NCBI GenBank assembly: GCA_031254105.1
Contig: JAIRVB010000008.1
Span: 1-59,608, forward strand
Source: Chitinispirillales bacterium
GTDB taxonomy: Bacteria; Fibrobacterota; Chitinivibrionia; Chitinivibrionales; Chitinispirillaceae
DNA: 59,608 bases
Direction: 5' to 3'
The position numbers and the translations under genes were made by a program. Shown one piece after another: positions 40,561-49,126 of this stretch. Every line of letters begins with the position of its first letter. Within the stretch, counting starts at the first letter, position 1. The notes beneath the pieces are model-generated. The model searched no databases and was not told where the DNA came from. It saw only the letters and a program-made list of their open reading frames with translations.

Positions 40561-41059
40561 ATGTAGGAGGGGGGTGGGCGAGAGTCAAAGTTCTTTGCAG
40601 TTGCGTAGGTCATCATAATTATTAGTGTATATGTGAATGTGCATCGTGATTATTGTTATACTATCTACAACGACATATTCTTTGTAAAAGCAAAATAGTT
40701 TATGTATAAAACAATAGCAAGCTTTTTCTTATATTGACGGGCTGCCATTTTATTTGGGCCAATGTGGGGCTACTGTATGCAAGTTTACATCTTTTACTAT
40801 TTGCTATGTCAAAATTCTTAAAAACATTTTCACTCTTCCTAAAACGCGAATCGGCTAAAACGGTTTTTCAGACTAATATGTTTAATGATTTTTTTGTTGT
40901 TTTGATAGGACGGGAGAGGGAGGGAAGTCTCCCCAGACAGTGTCAAAACCTCTAAAATCTTCTGTCACAATTTTTTTTGTACCATTTTGTGATAGAAGGT
41001 ATAATATTTCAAAAACTAAACTACTGTAACACACAAAGAAAATGCTTAAATCGCAAGCG
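40561..41059. other. AT-rich intergenic stretch, nothing supported
   Basis: About 500 bases between the module and the IS remnants. A plus-strand frame at 40734-40955 has no similarity or ribosome site that I trust. It is probably decayed sequence. Confidence 0.35.
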
Positions 41060-41376
41060 TTACGCTGCTATGCACTCAAGTAACTTCTTTGCCCCTAAGA
41101 TGTTAATCACACGCTTGAAATTGTAAGCAAGAAAAGTCAGAGAAAACTCCCCGCTTACGTTTTTCAACCCTCTTGTCAAACAATATCCGGCATCCATGTT
41201 TCGCTTGATAGTTCCAAAAGCATGCTCAATAATCGATTTTCGCTGACGGGTCAATTCTTTGTTCGGCGCAATTCGAATTTGTTTTACATAAAGATTTTTG
41301 TCATCGTAAATCTTAGTAAAATCAGATTCGGCAATAAGAACGCGATACCGCTGCCCCTTGAAGCAATGGTAGTGTT
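41060..41376 (-). pseudogene. 3' fragment of an IS1182/IS5-like transposase
   Basis: The minus frame reads CFKGQRYRVLIAESDF...IRIAPNKELTRQRKSIIEH, AFGTIKRNMDAGYCLTRGLK, then FLAYNFKRVINILG, the characteristic C-terminus of IS1182-type transposases around the last catalytic Glu (IIEHAFG). The N-terminal two thirds are absent; similarity breaks at about 41376, where an IS630 fragment on the other strand begins. Confidence 0.7.
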
Positions 41377-41381
41377 CAAAG

Positions 41382-41596
41382 TAGGCACAACTTTAATAAA
41401 AAGATGGTTGTCGTCTTATAGAGCGTCAGGGTCAACTGGGGGCGGTTACACATCCGGTAATCGAAGCGTGAGAAAAATAGATCCCCCAAAACTTGAATCT
41501 TATCTTGAAAAGCACCCTGATGCGTTTCTCAAAGAGATTGCCCAAGAGTTTTCCTGCTGTATTGAAGCAGCATGGAAAAAACATGGGGTGACTTGA
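41382..41596 (+). pseudogene. 5' fragment of an IS630-type transposase
   Basis: FKVGTTLIKRWLSSYRASGS, then GNRSVRKIDPPKLESYLEKH and PDAFLKEIAQEFSCC match the N-terminal double helix-turn-helix of IS630 ORFA (two HTH units with the K-L-D/E-P...HPDA linker). Its start and the whole DDE part are missing. It abuts the IS1182 fragment. Confidence 0.65.
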
Positions 41597-41659
41597 AATC
41601 ATTTTTGCGCAATTATGTTCTCTGTTTTGACAATATACAAGAGGCTATACAAGGCTTTT

Positions 41660-42049
41660 TTAAAGTTGAATGGCTATAAACGGCATATCTATGCGATATA
41701 AACGTTTTATTAGCTCCGCAATATTCTTACGTGTCCATATACAACCTCTTAGTTTCAACTGTTCAGGGTTCCTGTCCAAAATCAAGTTTCGAATCTCTTT
41801 CTCCTGATCAGGACATAGTCTGCGCCCAAAACCAGATTTGCGCCCACGCCTCTTGAGGTTGATACCTGCTATACCATTTATGCGGTAATTTACACGAGTT
41901 GCCTTGACATGCCTTTCATTCACATCAAGTATTTCTGCAATCTCTTTGACCTTTTTACCCTGCTTGCTCAACCTGATGATGCTTTTGCGGATCTGATACT
42001 GTTCCTCTGGACTCAAATGTTTGGCATTGGTTTTAAGTTCGTTTTCCAT
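41660..42049 (-). pseudogene. Second IS630-like ORFA, truncated
   Basis: 129 aa: an HTH unit (LSKQGKKVKEIAEILDVNER, then HVKATRVNYRINGIAGI), the GRKSGFGRRLCPDQEKEIRN linker and the winged-helix end WTRKNIAELIKRLYRIDMP. A normal gene continues L-S-T/R-V-x-Y-x-L-K-R-W-G into the catalytic part; here it ends FIAIQL. A different copy from the plus-strand fragment. Confidence 0.65.
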
Positions 42050-42240
42050 GCCTTAATTATATGATAACTTAAAACAAAGTCCAATATTTATTTGGTATCT
42101 CAATATATATGCCTGTCCTCAAACAACCGGATTTTGTAGTTGTCCATTTTCTTATACCCTAATCAATTTTGAGTAGCATTTCGCTTTAGCGATTAAATTC
42201 CGATCCAAACTGCGTCGCCGATTTTTTTTATACAAAACAC

Positions 42241-42269
42241 TTGACTCAGTTTTATAAATAAAGTATTAT
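42241..42269 (+). promoter_or_regulatory. Sigma70 promoter of the dcw operon
   Basis: TTGACT (42241-42246), a 17-bp spacer and TATTAT (42264-42269), a near-consensus promoter 65 bp before the mraZ start. The leader contains the 10-bp-phased boxes described separately. Confidence 0.75.
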
Positions 42270-42302
42270 TTAGGGTGAAAGTGGTACGATTGAACATGAA
42301 AA

Positions 42303-42337
42303 TGTGTAAAAATGTGTAGTTTTTGGGGGATTTGTGG
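42303..42337 (+). promoter_or_regulatory. Candidate MraZ operator: 10-bp-phased TGTGT/TTGGG boxes
   Basis: TGTGT (42303), TGTGT (42313), TTGGG (42323) and TGTGG (42333) stand exactly 10 bp apart; AAAATGTGTA itself is repeated twice. MraZ proteins bind three to four G-rich 5-mers at 10-bp spacing upstream of mraZ to repress the dcw operon. Here the array is downstream of the promoter and runs over the GTG start, so binding could block elongation or initiation. Confidence 0.5.
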
Positions 42338-42795
42338 CAAGTTTTTTCGGCAATTACGATTATTCCGTTGATGCTAAGGGCAGGGTGAATATCCCGTCCA
42401 AGTTCCGGAAATCGCTTTCTGCCGAGGATGAGGAGAGGTTTTTTGTCGTTCGCGGGCCAAAAAACAATCTTCGCGCCTACCCAAAGGCGGCTTGGGATAA
42501 GCGTGCGGATAAGCTTAGCGCGCTGCCTGAAACTCCCAGAAATCTCTCACTGAAGCAGATGATATTCGGTAATCTGAGCGACTCTACGCTTGACGTGCAG
42601 GGGCGCATTATGCTTACGCCTGATCTGATGGATTATGCGCAAATTACTAAAGAGGTAACATTGGTAGGTATGTCCGAATACATCGAATTGTGGGAGACCG
42701 GCAAGTATAAGGAGCACATTGGCGGATCACCGAAGGATTTTGATGAGGCTTTTTACGCCGTTGAGGCTGAGCTTGGTGAGAGCGGTGATGAGTGA
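42334..42795 (+). CDS. mraZ: Transcriptional regulator MraZ
   Basis: A 153-aa DNA-binding regulator of the dcw operon with two SpoVT/AbrB-like halves: YDYSVDAKGRVNIPSKFRKS (~9-28) and DVQGRIMLTPDLMDYAQITK (~87-106), each with the D-x-(K/Q)-G-R pattern. It forms ring oligomers on phased repeats. The start is GTG 42334, with GGGGGA three bases upstream; the protein reads MASFFGNYDY. The stop overlaps the rsmH start by 8 bp. Confidence 0.93.
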   Translation: MASFFGNYDYSVDAKGRVNIPSKFRKSLSAEDEERFFVVRGPKNNLRAYPKAAWDKRADKLSALPETPRNLSLKQMIFGNLSDSTLDVQGRIMLTPDLMDYAQITKEVTLVGMSEYIELWETGKYKEHIGGSPKDFDEAFYAVEAELGESGDE

Positions 42796-43741
42796 AACCG
42801 GATACCATATTCCGGTGCTTCTCAACGAAGTGCTTGAGTTGTTGGTGACCGACGTCAATGGCGTATATGTAGACGGGACACTCGGCGGCGGCGGACACTT
42901 TAGAGCGATTGGACAGAGTGTTTCTGAAAAAGCAACGGTCATAGGGATTGACCGTGATCAGCAAGCGCTTGAAAACTTCAATAAAACAGGTCTTTCCGGT
43001 ATCAGTGCAAAAGTAATTATAGAGAGGTCAAGGTTCTCGCAGTTTGATTCCGTTTTGCAAAACAATGGTATAGATAAGGTTCAGGGGCTTTTTGTTGATC
43101 TTGGTGTTTCTTCCCGCCAAATTGACGAGCCTGAGCGCGGGTTTATGTACATGAAGGAATCCGCTCTCGACATGCGGATGGACAGCAGCGCCGGCTTGAC
43201 GGCAGCGGAGCTTCTTGAGGAAAGCAGAGAGAATGATCTTGCTGAGATTCTTGAAAAATATGGTGAGATTAGAAACGCGAAAAGAATGGCGTCGGTAATA
43301 AAAAGTTATATGAAGCATAATAAAATCTTAACCTCCGCAGATCTTAAAGCGTGCATAGTTAAAGAATACGGCGCAAATGTAAAGATACAGGTTTTCGCTA
43401 AACTGTTTCAGGCGCTGCGGATAGCCGTCAACGGTGAACTCGAGGAGTTGGCCGTTTTTCTTGAAAAATCAGTAAAGTACTTAGCTGCGGGCGGCAGACT
43501 TGCGGTGATCTCCTATCATTCGCTTGAAGACCGCATGGTAAAGGAGTTTATCCGCAAAGCGGAGGAAGCTTGCGAGTGCGCCCCTGATATACCGGTATGC
43601 AAATGTAAAAAGCAAGTTTTATTTAAGCGGGTAAATAGAAAAGCGGTTATTGCGTCGGATGAGGAGATCAAAGTTAATTCACGTTCCAGAAGCGCCCGTT
43701 TGAGAGTTGCGCGGCGCACGGAAGCGTTGGGAGTGCTTTAA
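42788..43741 (+). CDS. rsmH: 16S rRNA m4C1402 methyltransferase RsmH
   Basis: A 317-aa SAM-dependent enzyme that N4-methylates C1402 of 16S rRNA. YHIPVLLNEVLELL opens the family; VDGTLGGGGH is the SAM motif I; FVDLGVSSRQIDEPERGF and AVISYHSLEDRMVKEFI are further conserved blocks. ATG 42788 (MSETGYHIPV) is chosen over the upstream frame start at 42719 because it begins the family and lies beside a ribosome-like GGTGAGAG. Confidence 0.95.
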   Translation: MSETGYHIPVLLNEVLELLVTDVNGVYVDGTLGGGGHFRAIGQSVSEKATVIGIDRDQQALENFNKTGLSGISAKVIIERSRFSQFDSVLQNNGIDKVQGLFVDLGVSSRQIDEPERGFMYMKESALDMRMDSSAGLTAAELLEESRENDLAEILEKYGEIRNAKRMASVIKSYMKHNKILTSADLKACIVKEYGANVKIQVFAKLFQALRIAVNGELEELAVFLEKSVKYLAAGGRLAVISYHSLEDRMVKEFIRKAEEACECAPDIPVCKCKKQVLFKRVNRKAVIASDEEIKVNSRSRSARLRVARRTEALGVL

Positions 43742-43743
43742 AG

Positions 43744-44133
43744 ATGAATAGCGCAAGGCAGGTAAAAGCAGCGGAACCGGTAATGCGTTTAAGCAGGATG
43801 TTTATCGCGGTGTGCGCTGTTATTGCCGCGATGCTGGGGCCGCTTACGCTTGTGTGGAAGCAGTCATATATAAACCAAACGTCAATAAGGCTTGAGAGCA
43901 AAGCTGATACTTTGGGTGCGCTTAACAGGGAGATCGCGTCATTAAGGCTTCAGCACAGTCATTTTTCGTCAACTGCCCGAATTGAACGTATGGCAAAGTC
44001 GCGCGGTTTTGAATATCCATCTTCCTCTCAGATAGAGGTTATTGAGGTAAACGCGGTGCGCATTTACAAAGAAAGAAAAAACAGCAGACTCTTGGAATGG
44101 GTTAAGGACACTCTGCTGGGGGAAAGAGGTTAG
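43744..44133 (+). CDS. ftsL: Cell-division protein FtsL-like
   Basis: A 129-aa bitopic membrane protein: short cytoplasmic N-terminus, one hydrophobic helix (~19-38, MFIAVCAVIAAMLGPLTLVW), a periplasmic coiled coil (~50-80, with LNREIASLRLQHSHFSS) and the ARIERMAKSRGFEYPSSSQI motif common in FtsL. The divisome protein pairs with FtsB and FtsW-FtsI. Position between rsmH and ftsI is standard. It overlaps ftsI by one base (TAGTG). Confidence 0.85.
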   Translation: MNSARQVKAAEPVMRLSRMFIAVCAVIAAMLGPLTLVWKQSYINQTSIRLESKADTLGALNREIASLRLQHSHFSSTARIERMAKSRGFEYPSSSQIEVIEVNAVRIYKERKNSRLLEWVKDTLLGERG

Positions 44134-46103
44134 TGAAGCGGTTCCGGATGAGGCTTGTGTTCGTGTCCGCGTTATTATTGCTTTTCTGCTTAGCGGTAGT
44201 AGGGAGGCTTTTTACAATACAGATTGTTGACGGCGAGAAGTATGCTTTACGGGGTAAAAACCAGGCGCAGCAGCGCAGAATTATAAACGCGAAACGGGGA
44301 GATATATACGATACTAAGGGAAGACTGCTTGCGTCAAGTGTTCCGGGGCAGCTTTCAATGAATGTGGAGATGCTTGGGGCGCGGGAGGGACACGCGTCCG
44401 GTAAAGCGGTTCTTCAGCGTATATATCCCAATGGAGATGTCGGCGGTCCGGTGCTTGGTTATGTTGGCAGAGACGGTTACGGACTGGGCGGGGTTGAGTT
44501 TTCTTTTGATCATTATCTGCGCGGTGAAGACGGCTGGGAGATGATTCAGAAAGACGGAAAGCACAGGTCATACAGAAAGATAGGTCTGCCGGGCAAAGAA
44601 CCCCAGGACGGGGCTGATCTTTATCTGACTATTGATATGAATATACAAAGAATAGTCCAGTCGGTTCTTAAGCAGACAGTTGATGCGCTGGGCGCTAAGG
44701 GCGCGATGTGCATTGTTATGGATCCCCGCACAGGAAAAATTCTTGCGATGGCAAATGAACCTTCGTTTAACCCGAACCTTCCAGCGTCGTTTACGCTTAG
44801 TCAGAGGCAGAATAAATGTGTGAGCCAGATATATGAACCGGGGTCAACCTTTAAGACTGTAACGGCGGCTATTGCGTTACAGGAAAAATTACTTAATGAG
44901 AGTGATTTGATAGATGGCAATAACGGAAGATTTGAAATATATGGTGAAGTGATAAGGGATGATGCGCCTCAGAAGCATATCACTTTTACAAACGCGTTAG
45001 CCGTGTCAAGTAATGTATGCTTCGCGCAGGTCGCAAACGGTTTTGGCAATGATCTTTTCTACCGTTACAGCCGGGATTTTGGATTTGGAGCTAAAACCGG
45101 CGTCTCGCTTCCCGGCGAGGAGGAGGGTATTTTACATCCGGTACGCTCGTGGTCGGGACGCACGAGAGTGACTATGGCTATGGGCTACGAAGTATCAACA
45201 ACTTTTTTACAAATGATGCTCCCTTACGCAAGCATCGCAAACGGCGGAGTTTTGGTATCTCCGCTTATTTACGAAAGAGTTGAGCGCAAGAACGGAACTG
45301 TTATAATCAGCTCAGCGGCAAAGCCCGTGCGCAGAGTTGTTTCGGAAGATGTGGCTGTAAAGCTTCGCGGGATGCTTACTGAGGTGGTTGAAAGCGGAAC
45401 GGGAAAACAGGCCGCTGTATCCGGAGTTTCCGTAGCCGGTAAAACCGGAACAAGCAGAAAACCTGATGTGGGCGGTTATTCAAGAACTAAGCACTGGTCA
45501 TCGTTTATAGGATTCCTTCCGGCTGATGATCCTGTACTTTTATGCGGAGTCGTGATTGACGAACCAGGCGGCGGCGTTACAGGCGGAGGAGCGGTAGCGG
45601 CGCCTGCTTTCCGCAAAATAATGAGCCAGGTACTGGCGCACCCCGAACTTGATTTCAGTGAAAAAGTGTTAAAAAAGCCCGCTGCCGCGAAAGTTGAAAA
45701 CTCAGAAATCAACCTAACCAGGATACCTGATTTTTTTGGGGGAGGGAGAGGGAGTGTGTCGCGGCAGCTTGATTCTTTGAATATCGCTTTTCGGTTTGAG
45801 GGGCGGGGAGATATTGTCAGGCATCAGACTCCGGCTGCCGGAAGTTTATTGAGGAGTAAAGCGGGCGAGGTTGTTTTGTTTACAGAGGAACAGAGGACGA
45901 TCGCTGACAGTACCATTAGAGTTGTGCCTGACGCGGTTGGAAAAGATCTCAGGGATGCTTTTAACATTTTTAACAGCAACGGAATTCCGGTGCATGTTGT
46001 TGGGAGCGGGTTTGTGAGAAGACAGAGCATTACGCCGGGTAAGATTGTAAGCGCGTCTCAGGTATGTACCCTTTTTTCGGCGCGCGCGGGAGCGCAAAAA
46101 TAG
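44133..46103 (+). CDS. ftsI: Division transpeptidase FtsI (PBP3) with PASTA domain and short pedestal
   Basis: A 656-aa class-B penicillin-binding protein. Membrane anchor ~8-28; transpeptidase motifs STFK (238-241), SSN (292-294) and KTG (437-439). C-terminal ~525-655 has one or two PASTA-like units (ARIPDFFGG-type start, then VVPDAVGKDLRDAFNIFNSN). The N-terminal pedestal is unusual: from SSVPGQLSMNVEM (69-81) the sequence jumps within ~15 residues to VLQRIYPNGDVGGPVLGY, while E. coli FtsI has roughly 80 residues between those conserved points. GTG start 44133 with GGGGGAAAGAGG. It crosslinks septal peptidoglycan with FtsW. Confidence 0.93.
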   Translation: MKRFRMRLVFVSALLLLFCLAVVGRLFTIQIVDGEKYALRGKNQAQQRRIINAKRGDIYDTKGRLLASSVPGQLSMNVEMLGAREGHASGKAVLQRIYPNGDVGGPVLGYVGRDGYGLGGVEFSFDHYLRGEDGWEMIQKDGKHRSYRKIGLPGKEPQDGADLYLTIDMNIQRIVQSVLKQTVDALGAKGAMCIVMDPRTGKILAMANEPSFNPNLPASFTLSQRQNKCVSQIYEPGSTFKTVTAAIALQEKLLNESDLIDGNNGRFEIYGEVIRDDAPQKHITFTNALAVSSNVCFAQVANGFGNDLFYRYSRDFGFGAKTGVSLPGEEEGILHPVRSWSGRTRVTMAMGYEVSTTFLQMMLPYASIANGGVLVSPLIYERVERKNGTVIISSAAKPVRRVVSEDVAVKLRGMLTEVVESGTGKQAAVSGVSVAGKTGTSRKPDVGGYSRTKHWSSFIGFLPADDPVLLCGVVIDEPGGGVTGGGAVAAPAFRKIMSQVLAHPELDFSEKVLKKPAAAKVENSEINLTRIPDFFGGGRGSVSRQLDSLNIAFRFEGRGDIVRHQTPAAGSLLRSKAGEVVLFTEEQRTIADSTIRVVPDAVGKDLRDAFNIFNSNGIPVHVVGSGFVRRQSITPGKIVSASQVCTLFSARAGAQK

Positions 46104-46120
46104 GGCGCGATAAATCGCAC
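46101..46120. repeat. Dispersed palindrome GGGCGCGA..TCGC, copy 1
   Basis: GGGCGCGA-TAAA-TCGCACCC, one mismatch in the stem, right after ftsI in the 146-bp gap before murE. A perfect copy GGGCGCGA-TTTA-TCGCGCCC stands at 55353-55372. It may serve as a REP-like processing or attenuation hairpin inside the operon. Confidence 0.6.
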
Positions 46121-46249
46121 CCGTACGCATGAGTTAAAATACAGGGACGCGATTTACAGCGCTTTGCGCAGGAGTCCAAAAAATAAAAATAGTACCGGCG
46201 CGAATATGAAACGAATGTGCCGTTTTGTTTATCAGGAGTATAGCCGTTT

Positions 46250-47740
46250 ATGAAGTTCAGTGAGCTTTTGAGTATTTCGGGAGTAAAAATCATTCATAGA
46301 GGCGGTTCAGAAATCGATCCTGTTGTGAGCGATATCGTATATGATTCCCGCCTGGTTAAACCGGGTTCTGTGTTTGTAGCTGTCCCAGGACTCAAAGTCG
46401 ATGGTGATACTTTTATTATATCGGCAATAAGAGCCGGAGCTGTAGCTGTAATTTCACAAAACTGCCAGAAAACATTAACGGAAGCGCCATGGGCAGTTGT
46501 CTCTGATGCAAGAGAGGCTGCGGGTGTTTTGGGACGTACGCTGTGGAATGTTGATATATCAACATTTACCTCTGTTGGGATCACCGGTACAAATGGCAAG
46601 ACGACAACGGCTCATCTTTTTAAGACGCTCTTTGACAAAGTTGTCGGCAAAGAGTATTCGTGGATGTTTGGGACAATTGAGAATAGTCTTGGAGTGAACA
46701 AAATCAGCGCGTCTCATACCACTCCGGAATCCTTAGATCTGTTCAGATATATTGATCAGGCTGAACTCAACCCCAAAAGCTTGTGTATGGAAGTTTCATC
46801 CCATTCACTCGCGCTTAAACGTGTGGCGGGGATGAAGTATGATCTGGCCGTATGGAGTAATTTGACACAGGATCATCTTGATTTACATGGGTCGATGGAA
46901 GAGTATTATGGAGCGAAAAAACTTCTCTTCACTCAATATCTTAAACAGGGCGGGAGAGGGGTAATCAACATCGATGATAGTTATGGAAGAAGGCTGTGGC
47001 AGGAACTCCGGTCTCAAATATCTTTAATGACATACGGCGGAAGTGAAGACGCACAGGTAAGAATAACCGATTATAAATGTGATTGGGATGGATGCCGTGT
47101 TACCATTACATTTGATGGTCAGGAGCTGAAGTTTGAGAGTGCGCTGAGAGGTTTTTTCAACGTGTATAACATGACAGCTCTTATAAGCGGTGCGCTTGCC
47201 TTGGGTATTGATCATAATGTTATAAGTGATGCGTTCAGGCAAGTATCAACCGTATCAGGAAGAATGGACAAAGTAGATATTGACGCGCCGTTTACTGTTG
47301 TTGTTGATTACGCGCATACGCCTGATGCTCTTGTCAACGTTTTAAAGACATCCCGTGATCTTACACAGGGGCGTTTGATTTGTGTGTTTGGATGCGGCGG
47401 AGACCGTGACAAAACTAAGCGTCCTGTTATGGCGGGGGCTGTGGCTGAGAATTGTGATCAGACAGTTATTACATCCGATAACCCGCGCTCTGAGAAGCCG
47501 AGAGCGATAATCAATGACATTGTTAAAGGTATGCCGCTTGACTTTCCGCATATAGTTATCGAAGACCGTCGTGAGGCTATCAGGTGCGCGTTGCGTAGCG
47601 CGCGCAGCGGTGATTGCGTAGTAATAGCAGGCAAGGGGCACGAGGCGTATCAGGAAATAAACGGAGTGCGCCATCACTTTGACGACAGGGAAACTGTTTT
47701 GGAAATTTACAAAGAAATGGTAAACAGCAATGCCGCATAA
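46250..47740 (+). CDS. murE: UDP-MurNAc-tripeptide synthetase (meso-DAP adding) MurE
   Basis: A 496-aa Mur ligase. GITGTNGKTTTAHLF is the ATP loop; MEVSSHSLALKRVAG, LTQDHLDLHGSMEEYYGAKK and VDYAHTPDALVNVL are central motifs. TSDNPRSEKP carries the DNPR motif that recognises meso-diaminopimelate, so the wall is of the DAP type. It uses ATP to add the third residue to UDP-MurNAc-Ala-Glu in the cytoplasm. It follows a 146-bp gap with a palindrome, then overlaps murF by 11 bp. Confidence 0.95.
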   Translation: MKFSELLSISGVKIIHRGGSEIDPVVSDIVYDSRLVKPGSVFVAVPGLKVDGDTFIISAIRAGAVAVISQNCQKTLTEAPWAVVSDAREAAGVLGRTLWNVDISTFTSVGITGTNGKTTTAHLFKTLFDKVVGKEYSWMFGTIENSLGVNKISASHTTPESLDLFRYIDQAELNPKSLCMEVSSHSLALKRVAGMKYDLAVWSNLTQDHLDLHGSMEEYYGAKKLLFTQYLKQGGRGVINIDDSYGRRLWQELRSQISLMTYGGSEDAQVRITDYKCDWDGCRVTITFDGQELKFESALRGFFNVYNMTALISGALALGIDHNVISDAFRQVSTVSGRMDKVDIDAPFTVVVDYAHTPDALVNVLKTSRDLTQGRLICVFGCGGDRDKTKRPVMAGAVAENCDQTVITSDNPRSEKPRAIINDIVKGMPLDFPHIVIEDRREAIRCALRSARSGDCVVIAGKGHEAYQEINGVRHHFDDRETVLEIYKEMVNSNAA

Positions 47741-49124
47741 TCATAACCAAAAAACACCGCTTACGCTCGGGTCTCTGATTGATTGGGGAAGCGCCGCTTC
47801 AGACCTCCCTCAGTCTGCCCGTAACCGTAAGGTAAAGACCGTGTGGAACGATTCCCGCAAAGTAACCGCCGGAGATGTTTTTGCCGCTTTGCGCAGCGAT
47901 AAAGATGATGGTCACCGTTATGTGCGGTCGGCGTTTGAAAATGGGGCGGTGGCTGCCATAGTTGACAAAAAAGGTATAAAAACGGTTCCGGAAAAATATC
48001 GCCGCAAATGTATAGTAGTTTCAGACACGCTGAAATCATTGCAAAAAATGGCCGCGAAATATCGTAAGGAGATGGGATTGCTGGTTGTTGGAGTCACCGG
48101 ATCAAACGGAAAAACAACCACTCGCAGTTTTATTTCCGAAGTATTGAAAAAAGTTGTGAAAGTTGGTGAAACGTATACAAACTGGAATAATCATATCGGA
48201 GTTCCGTTAAGCATTTTAAAATTTGACGGCGATGAGTGGGTTGGGGTTCTTGAAATGGGAGCTAATCATGCCGGAGAGATTCGGCCGCTCTCAAAAATCT
48301 GCGCTCCTGATATTGCGGTCATCACAAACATCGGCTATGCGCATATAGGGCTGTTTGGGTCTCTTGACATAACTACTCAGGCTAAGTTTGAAATTTCTGA
48401 AGGACTTAGCAAGAACGGCTTCATGCTTCTTAACGGCGATGACAAAAGGCTTGTACAAGGCGCGAAGGAGCGCGGGTTTAAATCAGTTTTCTATGGAACT
48501 TCCCCAAAGTGTGATGTGAGAGCCGCGAATATACGTGTTATGGAAGCTTGCGTCCGGTTTTCTTTGGATGGAAATGAGTACTCTTTGTCTATGCCGGGAA
48601 GACACTTTATATACAGCGCGCTTCCCGCTATTTACATAGCAAAAAGGTGCCGGGTTCCTGATGATATTATCCATGAAGCTCTTGCTTCATTAAAACCTGT
48701 TTCACTTAGAGGAATGCTTGAGGAGAAGAAGGGGATAAGGTTTATTGTTGACTGCTACAACGCTAACCCCTCATCAATGAGCAGCGCCATACGGTACCTC
48801 AGCGATGTGACTTCTGACAAAAGCAAAAGGGTTGCGGTTGTTGGGGATATGTACGAGCTTGAACGTTATTCAATCAAGCTTCATCTGAAACTTGGTGAGG
48901 AGCTTTTTAAGTCGGATGTACAGAAGGTAATTGCGGTTGGTAAGTTTTCAGAATACATAGCGCAAGGAGCTGTGAAAGCTGGTTTTCCGTCAAAGAAAAT
49001 TTTCTGTGCCGCCGATTCGGCTGAAGCGCTTAAAATTTGCCGTTCCGTACTTAAAGAGGGAGATACCGCGCTTCTTAAGGGATCGCGCGGCGTAGGTCTT
49101 GAAAAGGTTTTTGAAGGTTTTTAA
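47730..49124 (+). CDS. murF: UDP-MurNAc-pentapeptide synthetase MurF
   Basis: A 464-aa Mur ligase adding D-Ala-D-Ala. SNGKTTTRSFISEVL is the P-loop; GEGTNWNNHIGVPLS-type TNWNNHIGVPLSILKFD, VLEMGANHAGEIRPLSKICA and VDCYNANPSSMSSAIRYL are typical of MurF. The ATG lies within the end of murE. mraY, which usually follows murF, is absent here: murD begins 2 bp later. Confidence 0.95.
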   Translation: MPHNHNQKTPLTLGSLIDWGSAASDLPQSARNRKVKTVWNDSRKVTAGDVFAALRSDKDDGHRYVRSAFENGAVAAIVDKKGIKTVPEKYRRKCIVVSDTLKSLQKMAAKYRKEMGLLVVGVTGSNGKTTTRSFISEVLKKVVKVGETYTNWNNHIGVPLSILKFDGDEWVGVLEMGANHAGEIRPLSKICAPDIAVITNIGYAHIGLFGSLDITTQAKFEISEGLSKNGFMLLNGDDKRLVQGAKERGFKSVFYGTSPKCDVRAANIRVMEACVRFSLDGNEYSLSMPGRHFIYSALPAIYIAKRCRVPDDIIHEALASLKPVSLRGMLEEKKGIRFIVDCYNANPSSMSSAIRYLSDVTSDKSKRVAVVGDMYELERYSIKLHLKLGEELFKSDVQKVIAVGKFSEYIAQGAVKAGFPSKKIFCAADSAEALKICRSVLKEGDTALLKGSRGVGLEKVFEGF

Positions 49125-49126
49125 TA

